A DNA stretch of 64,000 nt from an uncultured Trichococcus sp. (GTDB taxonomy: Bacteria > Bacillota > Bacilli > Lactobacillales > Aerococcaceae), in NCBI RefSeq assembly GCF_963667775.1, contig NZ_OY764015.1, positions 3,251,643-3,315,642 on the forward strand, written 5' to 3'. The notes beneath the pieces were generated by a model. The model worked only from the letters and a program-made list of their open reading frames with translations. It searched no databases and was not told the DNA's origin. Position numbers and translations under genes: made by a program. Positions 8,977 to 19,347 of the stretch are shown piece by piece; within the stretch, counting starts at the first letter, position 1, and each line of letters starts with the position of its first letter.

Positions 8977-11900
8977 ATGGGAATCAAGATTGGATTGGAT
9001 GTGGGAATCACATCGGTTGGGTATGCTGTGTTGCGTACTGATGATGAAGGTGTCCCTTATAAAATAGAAACACTTAATTCTGTTATTTTTCCGGCTGCGG
9101 AAAATCCAAAATCGGGCGAATCATTGGCGGCACCACGTAGAGGCAATAGGGGTTCGCGAAGAAGGACACGCCGTACCAAGTTCCGTAAATACCGCACGAA
9201 GCGCTTGTTTATTCGTCATGGTTTACTGACGGCCGAGGAAATTGAAGATGTTTTCAATCAAAAATTAGGGCATAAAACGATTTATGAATTGCGGACAGAA
9301 GCTTTGGATCGGAAGCTTACAAACGAAGAGTTATTCCGGATTCTGTACTTCTTTGCAGGACATCGCGGCTTCAAATCGAACCGTAAGGCAGAAACGGTAA
9401 TCGCAAATGTCGATGCAGAAACAGGAATGGTGTTGGCTGCCATCAATGAAATCCAAGCAGCATTGGAAGCGGGGACTTACCGTACTTTGGGCGAATATAT
9501 GCACGCCCATCCGAAATATGAGGAGCATAAACGAAATAAAGATGGCAAAGATCGTTATTTAGGTACCGCTCGACGAGATTTTATCACTGACGAAATTAAA
9601 CAGATCTTAAATGCTCAACGCGGATTCGGCAATGAGGCTTTGACGGATGCATTCGAACAGGAATTCATCGGTAACGCTGAAGGCGAAGCAGCCGGTATCT
9701 TTACTGCTCAGCGCGACTTCGATGAGGGCCCAGGTAAGGGAAGTCCTTACGGTGGAGATCAAATCGAAAAGATGATCGGCTGGTGTACCTTTGAGAAGGA
9801 AGAACACCGTGCGGCAAAAGGTACGTATACTTTCCAATATTTTGAACTGTTGAGTAAATTGAATAATCTGAAAATCCAGGAATTTGCCGGAGATGATTGG
9901 AAGGAATTGAATCCTGATCAAAGGCAAATGATCATCGATAAAGCCTTCAGCAAGGATAAGCTGCAATATGTGGAAATTAAAAAATTGTTGAAGTTGGAAC
10001 CGGAAGCGAAATTCAATTTGTTGTCCTATGGCAGCAAGACTGAACAGGACAAAACCGAGAAGACTAATTTTGTAGCACTACGCAGCTACGACAAAGTACG
10101 CAAGGCGCTCGGTAAGGAAGTCTACGAAGCGATGCCGAACAGCCTGAAGGATGAAATCGGAACAATCTTGACGACTTATTCCAGCGACAAGAGCCGGCGC
10201 AGAGTGTTTGCTGATAGGTTGAGTTTGACAGCTGAGCAAATTGAAGCACTCTTGCCGCTTACGATGACACAATACGGACACCTATCATTAAAAGCAATGC
10301 GAAATATCATCCCTTATTTAGAGATGGGGCTTATTTATAATGAAGCGTGTAAGGCTGCGGGATATGATTTCAAACATAACGCAATAGACAGAGCCTTCAT
10401 ACATGAAAATGTGTCCAATCCGGTCGTAAAACGCGCCGTCAGCCAATGTATTAAGGTCGTAAACCAATTGACCCGCGAGTACGGCAAACCGGATGCAATC
10501 AATATCGAGTTTTCCCGTGAGCTTGGAAAGAACTTTGATGAACGCCGTAAAATTGAGAAGGGCCAGAAAGAGAACATGGCGCGCAATGAGAGTATTGCCA
10601 ATGAGCTACGCGAAAACGGCATAGCTGTTAACGGAGAGAACATCACGCGGTTGAAATTGTGGAGAGAACAGGGAAATATGGATCCTTATACTGGTCAATA
10701 CATTCCTTACGAGGAAATTTTCTATGGAAATTATGATGTCGACCATATCATTCCTTACAGTATTTCATTCGATGACAGCTTTGGGAATAAGGTATTGGTG
10801 AGTTCAGCAGCCAACCGAGAGAAGGGTAACCGGATCCCGATGGAATATCTGGCGAATGATCCGATTCGCATAAAGAGCCTGGAGAATATTGCGGGAACCA
10901 TCCGTAATTATAATAAACGCGAAAAATTGTTGAAGAAAAAATTGAGCAAAGAAGATGTGGAAGGCTGGAAATCACGCAATATCAATGATACGCGCTACAT
11001 TGCCAGATTGTTGCGTAATTATTTCAGACAGAACATCGAATTTTCCGAAAAAGAAAACATTAAAGAGAAAGTTGCCGTTAATAACGGTACTGTAACTGCC
11101 AGAATGCGAGCGCGTTGGGGTCTAGGGCCTAAACATAGGGATAATGACCGGCATCATGCGATGGATGCAGTCGTAGTTGCTTGTATGACTCCAGCATTTG
11201 TCAGAAGGGTCACAGTCTACAGTAAGCGCCAAGAAGTGCGCTTCAACAAATCCTTGTGGAATGAGGGCACCTTGGAATCAGATCTAGCCCACATGAGTTT
11301 GGAGAAGCGTGAAGAATACGAAAAAATGTTCAGTAAAGCTTTCCCTCAGCCTTGGGAAGGGTTCCGGGACGAATTGAATGCCCGCTTATCGGATAACCCG
11401 AAAGAATTGATCAAGAACATCAAGAATACTTTGGGAACCTATACCGATGAAGAAATCGATAAACTGAAGCCGATGTTTGTGGTGCGAAGACCGAATAAGA
11501 AAATTACTGGGCCGGCACATCTGGAAACAATCCGCAGTGGTAAGTTGTTGAATGAAGGAAAATCCCTGAGCCGAGTAAGCATCAGTAAGCTGAAGCTGAA
11601 CAAGAATGGCGAAATCGGAACGGGAAATGCTGAGTTTTATAAGTCTGAGGATAATGGCTGGATGCCTGTTTATAATGCCTTGAAAGCAGAAATGGAGAAA
11701 AATGGCGGCAGCGGTGAGAAAGCCTTCCCCGATGGTGTGTTTACTTATACGCAAGAAAATGGGCAAACCCATACCGTCCGAAAAGTGAAAGTCGTTCAAA
11801 AATCTACGCTGCAAGCCGTACTGAATGACGGTAAAGCAATGGCGGATAATGGATCAATGGTGCGTATTGATGTGTTCAGAACACCTAAGAAGTATGTGTT

Positions 11901-12306
11901 TGTGCCGGTGTATGTCAAGGATACCGTGGCGAAGGAGCTGCCGAAAAGGGCAAGTGTACCATTGAGACCTTATGAGGAATGGTATACGATTTCGGATGAA
12001 GATAAGTTTCTATTCTCTCTTTATCAGAATGATGTTATCCACATTAGCCATAATAAGGGGATTACTTTGAAATACAACGGTGAGAACAGTGGTCCAGAAA
12101 AAATAACAGATTTTATAGGATATTATGTTGGAACAAATATTTTCACATCTAGTTTATCTATTAGGGCCAGTGATAGTTCGTATACCGCAGAAGGCGTAGG
12201 TTTAGCATCTTTACCTCTTATAGAGAAGATGCAAGTTGATTATCTAGGTAATTTAAGTAAAGTCAAAGAAAGAACCAGACAAACATTCTCCAATATGAAG
12301 AGGTGA
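8977..12306 (+). CDS. cas9: CRISPR-associated endonuclease Cas9, type II-C
   Basis: A compact Cas9 of 1109 residues, the size of II-C enzymes. All nuclease motifs look intact: RuvC-I GLDVGITSVGYA with D8, the arginine-rich bridge helix (about residues 54-83), RuvC-II INIEFSREL with E511, HNH DVDHIIPYS with D589-H590, and RuvC-III HHAMDAVVVA with H726/H727 and D730. It cuts DNA guided by crRNA paired with tracrRNA. ATG 8977 follows CAGGAGG. The last 80-100 codons (about 12020-12303), within the PAM-interacting part, are richer in A+T than the rest. The stop lies six bases before the cas1 ATG, so cas9, cas1 and cas2 form one operon. With no csn2 or cas4, subtype II-C is the best call. Confidence 0.97.
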   Translation: MGIKIGLDVGITSVGYAVLRTDDEGVPYKIETLNSVIFPAAENPKSGESLAAPRRGNRGSRRRTRRTKFRKYRTKRLFIRHGLLTAEEIEDVFNQKLGHKTIYELRTEALDRKLTNEELFRILYFFAGHRGFKSNRKAETVIANVDAETGMVLAAINEIQAALEAGTYRTLGEYMHAHPKYEEHKRNKDGKDRYLGTARRDFITDEIKQILNAQRGFGNEALTDAFEQEFIGNAEGEAAGIFTAQRDFDEGPGKGSPYGGDQIEKMIGWCTFEKEEHRAAKGTYTFQYFELLSKLNNLKIQEFAGDDWKELNPDQRQMIIDKAFSKDKLQYVEIKKLLKLEPEAKFNLLSYGSKTEQDKTEKTNFVALRSYDKVRKALGKEVYEAMPNSLKDEIGTILTTYSSDKSRRRVFADRLSLTAEQIEALLPLTMTQYGHLSLKAMRNIIPYLEMGLIYNEACKAAGYDFKHNAIDRAFIHENVSNPVVKRAVSQCIKVVNQLTREYGKPDAINIEFSRELGKNFDERRKIEKGQKENMARNESIANELRENGIAVNGENITRLKLWREQGNMDPYTGQYIPYEEIFYGNYDVDHIIPYSISFDDSFGNKVLVSSAANREKGNRIPMEYLANDPIRIKSLENIAGTIRNYNKREKLLKKKLSKEDVEGWKSRNINDTRYIARLLRNYFRQNIEFSEKENIKEKVAVNNGTVTARMRARWGLGPKHRDNDRHHAMDAVVVACMTPAFVRRVTVYSKRQEVRFNKSLWNEGTLESDLAHMSLEKREEYEKMFSKAFPQPWEGFRDELNARLSDNPKELIKNIKNTLGTYTDEEIDKLKPMFVVRRPNKKITGPAHLETIRSGKLLNEGKSLSRVSISKLKLNKNGEIGTGNAEFYKSEDNGWMPVYNALKAEMEKNGGSGEKAFPDGVFTYTQENGQTHTVRKVKVVQKSTLQAVLNDGKAMADNGSMVRIDVFRTPKKYVFVPVYVKDTVAKELPKRASVPLRPYEEWYTISDEDKFLFSLYQNDVIHISHNKGITLKYNGENSGPEKITDFIGYYVGTNIFTSSLSIRASDSSYTAEGVGLASLPLIEKMQVDYLGNLSKVKERTRQTFSNMKR

Positions 12307-12311
12307 CAGCG

Positions 12312-13214
12312 ATGGGGTTTCGAAATATTTATATAGAAAATCCAGCCCGATTAAGCATCAAAAATCGTCAACTGATTATTTCACAGGACCAGGATATTTC
12401 GATCCCTGTTGACGATATTGATAGCATTGTGATTGATTCTTTACAATGCACATTAACAGCACCAACCATTTCTTTTTTGGCAGAAAATCAAGTTGTCCTC
12501 TATACATGCAATAAGCAGCATATGCCCTGTGCTGTTTTGAATCCACTCGGAAATCATTCAAGGAAGCTAATCATCCTACAGAATCAGATGGGTGTGACTA
12601 AACGATTCAAAGATAGGGCTTGGCAAAAAATCATTCGGCAAAAAGTGTTGAATCAAGCTAGGTGTTTGGAGCTGACTTCTTCTCCCAATGTGGCTGAAGT
12701 GAATAAGTTGGCCACAGAAGTTTTGGAAGGAGACAAGTCTTTCAAAGAATCTAGTGCAGCAGCCCTATATTTTCGTTCACTTTTCGATACAAATTTTAAT
12801 CGCAGGCATGAAACGGTTCATAACGCTGCGCTTAATTATGGATATGCCATAGTGCGTGGAGCGATATCCAGGGATTTGTGTGCATATGGTTTTGAGCCAG
12901 CACTGGGAATCCACCACCACAATGAACTGAACGCATTCAATCTTGCGGACGATCTGATTGAACCGTTCAGGCCATATGTAGATTTATGGGTGGCACAAAA
13001 TGTTGATCCCGAAGAAAAAGTTCTTACTTCCTCTTACAAACGTGATCTTGTTTCCTTATTATTTACAGAAGTAAAAATCGATAATGAATTACATTCCCTT
13101 ACCAATGCAATCCGAAAAACTGTATCTTCCTACACAAGTTGTTGCAGAAATAATTCAACGGCTCATCTGAAATTACCAGAATTGATCCCGTTGCGACCGC
13201 ACGAGTATGAGTAG
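12312..13214 (+). CDS. cas1: CRISPR integrase Cas1
   Basis: A 300-residue type II Cas1, the integrase subunit that inserts new spacers as a complex with Cas2. The conserved C-terminal helical core is visible (NYGYAIVRGAISRDLCAYGF, then GIHHHNELNAFNLADDLIEPFRP), including the His and Asp/Glu metal ligands. ATG 12312 is preferred because GAAGAGGTGA, at the end of cas9, gives a proper ribosome site; a GTG at 12303 overlapping cas9 is possible but would overlap that site. The gene overlaps cas2 by eight bases, indicating translational coupling. Confidence 0.96.
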   Translation: MGFRNIYIENPARLSIKNRQLIISQDQDISIPVDDIDSIVIDSLQCTLTAPTISFLAENQVVLYTCNKQHMPCAVLNPLGNHSRKLIILQNQMGVTKRFKDRAWQKIIRQKVLNQARCLELTSSPNVAEVNKLATEVLEGDKSFKESSAAALYFRSLFDTNFNRRHETVHNAALNYGYAIVRGAISRDLCAYGFEPALGIHHHNELNAFNLADDLIEPFRPYVDLWVAQNVDPEEKVLTSSYKRDLVSLLFTEVKIDNELHSLTNAIRKTVSSYTSCCRNNSTAHLKLPELIPLRPHEYE

Positions 13215-13530
13215 CCGGTTTATGAGAATGGTGGTTATGTTCGACTTACCCGTGGAAACAAGAGAACAAAGAAAAATTGCAACAAAATTTAGGAAATACC
13301 TATTGGATGAGGGATATGTAATGATGCAGTTCTCGGTTTACTATCGAATCTGTAACGGAAAAGATATGGTGAATAAATATCTGTTGCGCTTGGAAGATAA
13401 TGTTCCGGAAAAGGGTTCTGTCAGGTTGATTACCTTGACAGAAAAGCAATTTAGTGAAATGAAAGTTTTGGTAGGTGGCGTTTCACCTATAGAAGAGAAG
13501 CTGGATTCCAGTAATCTGTCAGTATTTTAG
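13207..13530 (+). CDS. cas2: CRISPR-associated protein Cas2
   Basis: A 107-residue protein beginning MSSRFMRMVVMFDLPVETRE, with the ferredoxin-like first strand and Asp of Cas2. It forms the structural core of the Cas1-Cas2 integration complex. The ATG lies inside the end of cas1. A bidirectional-looking terminator follows within 15 bases, so the cas operon ends here and should not read into the array. Confidence 0.95.
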   Translation: MSSRFMRMVVMFDLPVETREQRKIATKFRKYLLDEGYVMMQFSVYYRICNGKDMVNKYLLRLEDNVPEKGSVRLITLTEKQFSEMKVLVGGVSPIEEKLDSSNLSVF

Positions 13531-13541
13531 ACACGTCAAAC

Positions 13542-13572
13542 GGCCCTACATAGTTGATATGAAGGGCTTTTT
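13542..13572 (+). terminator. Terminator of the cas operon
   Basis: GCCCT and CATA pair with TATG and AGGGC around GTTGA, followed by TTTTT. It lies in the 52 bases between cas2 and the first repeat and would also tend to stop minus-strand array transcripts. Confidence 0.75.
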
Positions 13573-13582
13573 CGCGCGAGGT

Positions 13583-16500
13583 GTTTTATTTTAGCCGATT
13601 TTGTAAGGAAACTATAGCCATCGAATGAAGTCCCGGTCGCTGACATAAGTTTTATTTTAGCCGATTTTGTAAGGAAACTATAGCAAATTGTATTTCCATC
13701 ATGTCTGCCATATGGTTTTATTTTAGCCGATTTTGTAAGGAAACTATAGCGCTTCTGCATAGGATTCGCCGGTATTTTTTGTTTTATTTTAGCCGATTTT
13801 GTAAGGAAACTATAGCCTTATCGTAACAATTTCAATTCCTTTTTCTGTTTTATTTTAGCCGATTTTGTAAGGAAACTATAGCAGTGGCGTCAATTTCTTT
13901 GTATAGGGGGAAGTTTTATTTTAGCCGATTTTGTAAGGAAACTATAGCATTTGATTCTGCTTGCCAAATATGCTTCCAGTTTTATTTTAGCCGATTTTGT
14001 AAGGAAACTATAGCTCAAATACGATAAGCTTCTTCTCTCTATCTGTTTTATTTTAGCCGATTTTGTAAGGAAACTATAGCGTATGTTCCTTCAGAAATGC
14101 CAATGGCTTCGTTTTATTTTAGCCGATTTTGTAAGGAAACTATAGCGCTGATGGCTTTGGTCGGTATGCAGGGGACGTTTTATTTTAGCCGATTTTGTAA
14201 GGAAACTATAGCGAGGTGGACAACTACGCGCGCCCGGCCTACGTTTTATTTTAGCCGATTTTGTAAGGAAACTATAGCGCTGAATGTTCGTATACTCCTT
14301 GATGCCGGGTTTTATTTTAGCCGATTTTGTAAGGAAACTATAGCCGTATTGTTTAGCCATGTTAATCAATCTCCGTTTTATTTTAGCCGATTTTGTAAGG
14401 AAACTATAGCTCATGGCACTATCCCCTTTATAATTTATTCGTTTTATTTTAGCCGATTTTGTAAGGAAACTATAGCAAAGTAACTGATGTTTGAAGTAAC
14501 ATGTAGGTTTTATTTTAGCCGATTTTGTAAGGAAACTATAGCATAAGGAGGGATAAAATGGCACGGACGAAAGTTTTATTTTAGCCGATTTTGTAAGGAA
14601 ACTATAGCCGGTTTAGATGTAACAATAATCAAATACATGTTTTATTTTAGCCGATTTTGTAAGGAAACTATAGCCGATCGTGATAGATGTATATTTACTA
14701 GCTAGTTTTATTTTAGCCGATTTTGTAAGGAAACTATAGCTGGCGGGCAAGAGAGGTGTGGAGGTTTTTAGTTTTATTTTAGCCGATTTTGTAAGGAAAC
14801 TATAGCTTGTTATCAATCACTCGTTCAAAGTCATCAGTTTTATTTTAGCCGATTTTGTAAGGAAACTATAGCTGTAATTGCCGAGTGTTTCTCTTGCGTG
14901 TAGTTTTATTTTAGCCGATTTTGTAAGGAAACTATAGCTACCCGATGGTTTGTTAGTGTTGAATACGAGTTTTATTTTAGCCGATTTTGTAAGGAAACTA
15001 TAGCAGCACACAAAGCGTGGATTACTTGACCGAGGTTTTATTTTAGCCGATTTTGTAAGGAAACTATAGCTTGCTTGTATATGATCGTTGTATTTATTCA
15101 GTTTTATTTTAGCCGATTTTGTAAGGAAACTATAGCTTAATAGATAAGTATAAAGCATGGTTTCATGTTTTATTTTAGCCGATTTTGTAAGGAAACTATA
15201 GCCGCTTTCCGAGTTTTTCACGACCTTTATAAGTTTTATTTTAGCCGATTTTGTAAGGAAACTATAGCGAAAAGGCATGTGGATTGGCGAAGCTTACAGT
15301 TTTATTTTAGCCGATTTTGTAAGGAAACTATAGCATCTTGCTTCTTAATTCATAGGTTTTGGCCGTTTTATTTTAGCCGATTTTGTAAGGAAACTATAGC
15401 CAACGGTTTGATTAACTCTTTTAAATAAGAGTTTTATTTTAGCCGATTTTGTAAGGAAACTATAGCTTCAAGGCTTTGGGGGTTCGGGGGGGTCGAGTTT
15501 TATTTTAGCCGATTTTGTAAGGAAACTATAGCCGTGAACCTCATCGAATAGGGCTCCATGTAGTTTTATTTTAGCCGATTTTGTAAGGAAACTATAGCAG
15601 TTTTGCCGTTGCATTATTGGTTAACTCCGTTTTATTTTAGCCGATTTTGTAAGGAAACTATAGCATTTGAATTTCGTGACAACTCACCGCCTTAGTTTTA
15701 TTTTAGCCGATTTTGTAAGGAAACTATAGCAGTGTGATTGCTTCGTACATAATAGTCACTGTTTTATTTTAGCCGATTTTGTAAGGAAACTATAGCTGAT
15801 ATTCAACGAGGCGACATAACGGTTGGTTTTATTTTAGCCGATTTTGTAAGGAAACTATAGCAATGCTTTTAAGGTTGATTGTTCCAGCTGAGTTTTATTT
15901 TAGCCGATTTTGTAAGGAAACTATAGCTGTTCGTATCGGTATTTGTTTGGACTACACGTTTTATTTTAGCCGATTTTGTAAGGAAACTATAGCGCGCCGG
16001 AGATGTTCGTTTTAAGGAATTTAGTTTTATTTTAGCCGATTTTGTAAGGAAACTATAGCGTGGAACCTCAGCAACGAGGGGCATGGCATGTTTTATTTTA
16101 GCCGATTTTGTAAGGAAACTATAGCATAAATTTTTCAATATCAGTTTTATAATTTGTTTTATTTTAGCCGATTTTGTAAGGAAACTATAGCGTTTTTGCA
16201 ATTGCTCTTGAGATGGTTGTGGTTTTATTTTAGCCGATTTTGTAAGGAAACTATAGCACTCCCGCTAGTGTGCCATCGCCGCCGACTGTTTTATTTTAGC
16301 CGATTTTGTAAGGAAACTATAGCGAGAACGCCGCTCGACGCAACTGCCATTTAGTTTTATTTTAGCCGATTTTGTAAGGAAACTATAGCCGTGTTCATCA
16401 GGTGTACCGCCATAGGTGAGTTTTATTTTAGCCGATTTTGTAAGGAAACTATAGCTCCTGCGATCCCGGACGGAACGTGCTGCGGGTTTTATTTTAGCCG

Positions 16501-18440
16501 ATTTTGTAAGGAAACTATAGCTGATGTTGCCGCCGTTCTCGTTCCTTATCTGTTTTATTTTAGCCGATTTTGTAAGGAAACTATAGCGCCAATTTGACAC
16601 GTTCCATGTAACCCATTGTTTTATTTTAGCCGATTTTGTAAGGAAACTATAGCCTCAGATACCTGTAACCGTTTACTATCAAAGTTTTATTTTAGCCGAT
16701 TTTGTAAGGAAACTATAGCTGCATCCGCTCTAACACCTAACAATTCACCGTTTTATTTTAGCCGATTTTGTAAGGAAACTATAGCGTGGCGCCCTGGTAT
16801 AGGCAAGGCGGGTAAGTTTTATTTTAGCCGATTTTGTAAGGAAACTATAGCCGTGATATAATAAAATTAATTAAGAAATCGGTTTTATTTTAGCCGATTT
16901 TGTAAGGAAACTATAGCCATCGGAGAAACACTCAACAACCGATACCGGTTTTATTTTAGCCGATTTTGTAAGGAAACTATAGCGCAGGGGATGAACTAGG
17001 CGAGAACTTTATTGTTTTATTTTAGCCGATTTTGTAAGGAAACTATAGCCTTCCGCTTTATTGCCAATTCCAATTCCGTGTTTTATTTTAGCCGATTTTG
17101 TAAGGAAACTATAGCCGGTTGATCGTTCGGGTGTTCGTCGCGCGGGTTTTATTTTAGCCGATTTTGTAAGGAAACTATAGCTGGCCGAAAAGCCTTATAT
17201 ATCAACGATTTTGTTTTATTTTAGCCGATTTTGTAAGGAAACTATAGCTGGTCCTTACGTTTTTCAGCCTCACGCTCAGCGTTTTATTTTAGCCGATTTT
17301 GTAAGGAAACTATAGCACGTCGTCATGGCCCAAGTCCTCAACGATTGTTTTATTTTAGCCGATTTTGTAAGGAAACTATAGCTGGTCCTTACGTTTTTCA
17401 GCCTCACGCTCAGCGTTTTATTTTAGCCGATTTTGTAAGGAAACTATAGCACGTCGTCATGGCCCAAGTCCTCAACGATTGTTTTATTTTAGCCGATTTT
17501 GTAAGGAAACTATAGCCGTCACCTCTTGATAGTTGCCTTCGACGATGTTTTATTTTAGCCGATTTTGTAAGGAAACTATAGCTTTAACTCTGGATAGCGT
17601 TCAAATTCTTCTGTTTTATTTTAGCCGATTTTGTAAGGAAACTATAGCTCGCGGCACGCTTGACCGGACATAGCAATAGTTTTATTTTAGCCGATTTTGT
17701 AAGGAAACTATAGCATGTGAATTCACGCTATGCAAAAGCATTGGGTTTTATTTTAGCCGATTTTGTAAGGAAACTATAGCCCTACCATCATGTTATTGCC
17801 GTTCATCCCAGTTTTATTTTAGCCGATTTTGTAAGGAAACTATAGCTGCTGTAGCTCTTTCTCTATCTCTTTATCTGTTTTATTTTAGCCGATTTTGTAA
17901 GGAAACTATAGCCAAACAGGGTGCAACCGAAATTGGGTTCATGTTTTATTTTAGCCGATTTTGTAAGGAAACTATAGCCATTGGAACAGCAAAGACACTG
18001 GACTTTAGGTTTTATTTTAGCCGATTTTGTAAGGAAACTATAGCACCATTACAAGAATAGTCACCACAGGCACTGTTTTATTTTAGCCGATTTTGTAAGG
18101 AAACTATAGCGAATCAGCCGTGATAACTTCCTTCGCATAAGTTTTATTTTAGCCGATTTTGTAAGGAAACTATAGCCATAGGGCTCTTTCATGTTCATAC
18201 TGGACTGTTTTATTTTAGCCGATTTTGTAAGGAAACTATAGCCGAATGATGTTGCAAAAACACTTGGTTACCGTTTTATTTTAGCCGATTTTGTAAGGAA
18301 ACTATAGCCACGAGCCACGCGATCTTTTACGATTTTCTGTTTTATTTTAGCCGATTTTGTAAGGAAACTATAGCTCAAGCCTTCTCATTCTGTTAAAAGA
18401 TGCCGTTTTATTTTAGCCGATTTTGTAAGGAAACTATAGC
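13583..18440 (-). CRISPR. CRISPR array, 74 repeats and 73 spacers
   Basis: On the plus strand each 36-bp repeat begins GTTTTATTTTAGCCGA and ends GTAAGGAAACTATAGC. I counted 74 copies by position. All look identical, including both terminal ones. Spacers are 30 bp except one of 29 (before 15826), one of 31 (before 17213) and two of 32 (17249-17280 and 17383-17414), so the normal period is 66. The tracrRNA anti-repeat orientation implies transcription on the minus strand, with crRNA repeats starting GCTATAGTTTCC, which resembles other II-C repeats. In that orientation TAAAAT sits five bases from the repeat end and could be a -10 element, as in II-C arrays whose repeats carry promoters. There is no room for a long leader at either end. 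Confidence 0.98.
17213..17480. repeat. Tandem duplication of two repeat-spacer units inside the array
   Basis: The 134-bp block 17213-17346 (two repeats plus a 32-base and a 30-base spacer) is repeated exactly at 17347-17480, so spacers 17249-17280/17383-17414 and 17317-17346/17451-17480 are identical pairs. Recombination or slippage between identical repeats explains it better than independent acquisition. Confidence 0.95.
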
Positions 18441-18455
18441 TGGGAACATGTATAT

Positions 18456-18484
18456 GAAAAAAGAGTCCAGCAAGCTAGACTCTT
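18456..18484 (-). terminator. hicB terminator next to the array
   Basis: AAGAGTC and GACTCTT form a stem followed, on the minus strand, by TTTT. It overlaps the hicB stop codon and ends only 16-20 bases from the last CRISPR repeat. Confidence 0.75.
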
Positions 18485-18876
18485 AATTTTTCTTTCAAGG
18501 CTTCGGTTAATGTCGCAGAGAAATTGATGCCGGCTTCTTCAGCCTTTTCAGCCAGATCGACAGGGATTGTCGTATTCTTTCTGACAACAGGCATTTTTAC
18601 TTTTTTTGCGGCCGCAATCAGATCAACCATAATATAGCTCACAATCGCTTCGGGATTATCTGCTTGGACATCTGGTAAGTAGGAGGCTTTCGGCAGGTCT
18701 TTTTCATCGTAAAGCATCAATTCCAATGCCTCGGCACCTTTAGCAAGTGCATCTGGAATTCCAACACCTTGGGAAATGGCCCCCGGGACATCCGGAAAGG
18801 TTACTGTGTATGTTCCTGGATCATTTTCTCTGTCATCTAGAATCGCTGGATAAGCAACATAGTGTGTATGTGCCAT
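18475..18876 (-). CDS. hicB: HicB family antitoxin
   Basis: A 133-residue protein with the HicB fold: an N-terminal degenerate RNase-H-like domain (YPAILDD...TYTVTFPDVPGAISQG, residues about 8-38) and a C-terminal DNA-binding segment (PVDLAEKAEEAGINFSATLTEAL) of the ribbon-helix-helix type. HicB neutralises the mRNA interferase HicA and represses the operon. ATG at 18876 has AGGAGGAA in front. It lies downstream of hicA on the minus strand, the usual toxin-first order. The antitoxin frame is intact although the toxin is broken. Confidence 0.9.
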   Translation of the reverse strand: MAHTHYVAYPAILDDRENDPGTYTVTFPDVPGAISQGVGIPDALAKGAEALELMLYDEKDLPKASYLPDVQADNPEAIVSYIMVDLIAAAKKVKMPVVRKNTTIPVDLAEKAEEAGINFSATLTEALKEKLRV

Positions 18877-18907
18877 GATGATTTCCTCCTCTTTATTAAT
18901 AAAACAA

Positions 18908-19099
18908 TTATTTTAGTCCGGCTTGCTTAAGGATGTTGTTGTACGTACCAGGAGCTATTTCATCTTTGAGGCTGCTGTAAGGGACAGTTACTTTATGTCC
19001 TGTTTCATCTTCGTATCGATGATGGTCACCGATGATGCGAACTTCTATAAATCCATGCTCCTTTAATAACTTTAAAACTTGTCAGGCTGTCTATGGCAT
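18908..19099 (-). pseudogene. hicA: HicA toxin gene with two in-frame stop codons
   Basis: Read on the minus strand from ATG 19099, the 64-codon frame encodes MP-stop-TA-stop-QVLKLLKEHGF and continues through GDHHRYEDETGHKVTVPYSS to KQAGLK, a clear HicA match with its catalytic His. Codon 3 is TAG and codon 6 is TGA; the latter could derive from CGA by a C-to-T change, the former from AAG. A ribosome site (CAGGAG) and a good promoter remain. No alternative start lies between the stops and the conserved region. HicA is a small double-stranded-RNA-binding-fold RNase; this copy should be non-functional unless the stops are read through. Confidence 0.85.
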
Positions 19100-19124
19100 T
19101 TCTGCAACTCCTGTCCATATTCAC

Positions 19125-19153
19125 ATTATATACGCACTATGCGCATATTTCAA
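19125..19153 (-). promoter_or_regulatory. hicA-hicB promoter
   Basis: On the minus strand TTGAAA (19153-19148), exactly 17 bases, then TATAAT (19130-19125), a near-consensus promoter 26 bases upstream of the hicA start. Confidence 0.85.
19128..19148. promoter_or_regulatory. Probable HicB operator
   Basis: The inverted repeat ATATACGCA-CTA-TGCGCATAT has one mismatch and fills the space between -35 and -10, the expected place for autorepression by HicB. Confidence 0.6.
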
Positions 19154-19347
19154 TGCAGTGATTAATTTAATCAAATTTATTCTCCAGAGTTTTTCTATCC
19201 ATCAATCCTTTAAAATATACGAAATTTTACTTTGGAAATTTTTTAAAATTTCGTCTTTTCAACAATATTTTACTCACAAACGTTTTGTGATTTGACTTGA
19301 ATGCAATTGAAGAGTGCTTTATTCCAATCTTTACAGAACACGCGTTC

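Noticed and set aside
13536-16861. Many open frames encoding repeated peptides such as YSFLTKSAKIK or FYFSRFCKETIA
   Set aside because: They are translations of the CRISPR repeat. The 66-base period is a multiple of three, so frames stay open by accident.
19032-19295. An 87-codon frame on the plus strand before the terB-like gene
   Set aside because: It lies antisense to hicA and its promoter, lacks a ribosome site and resembles no family.
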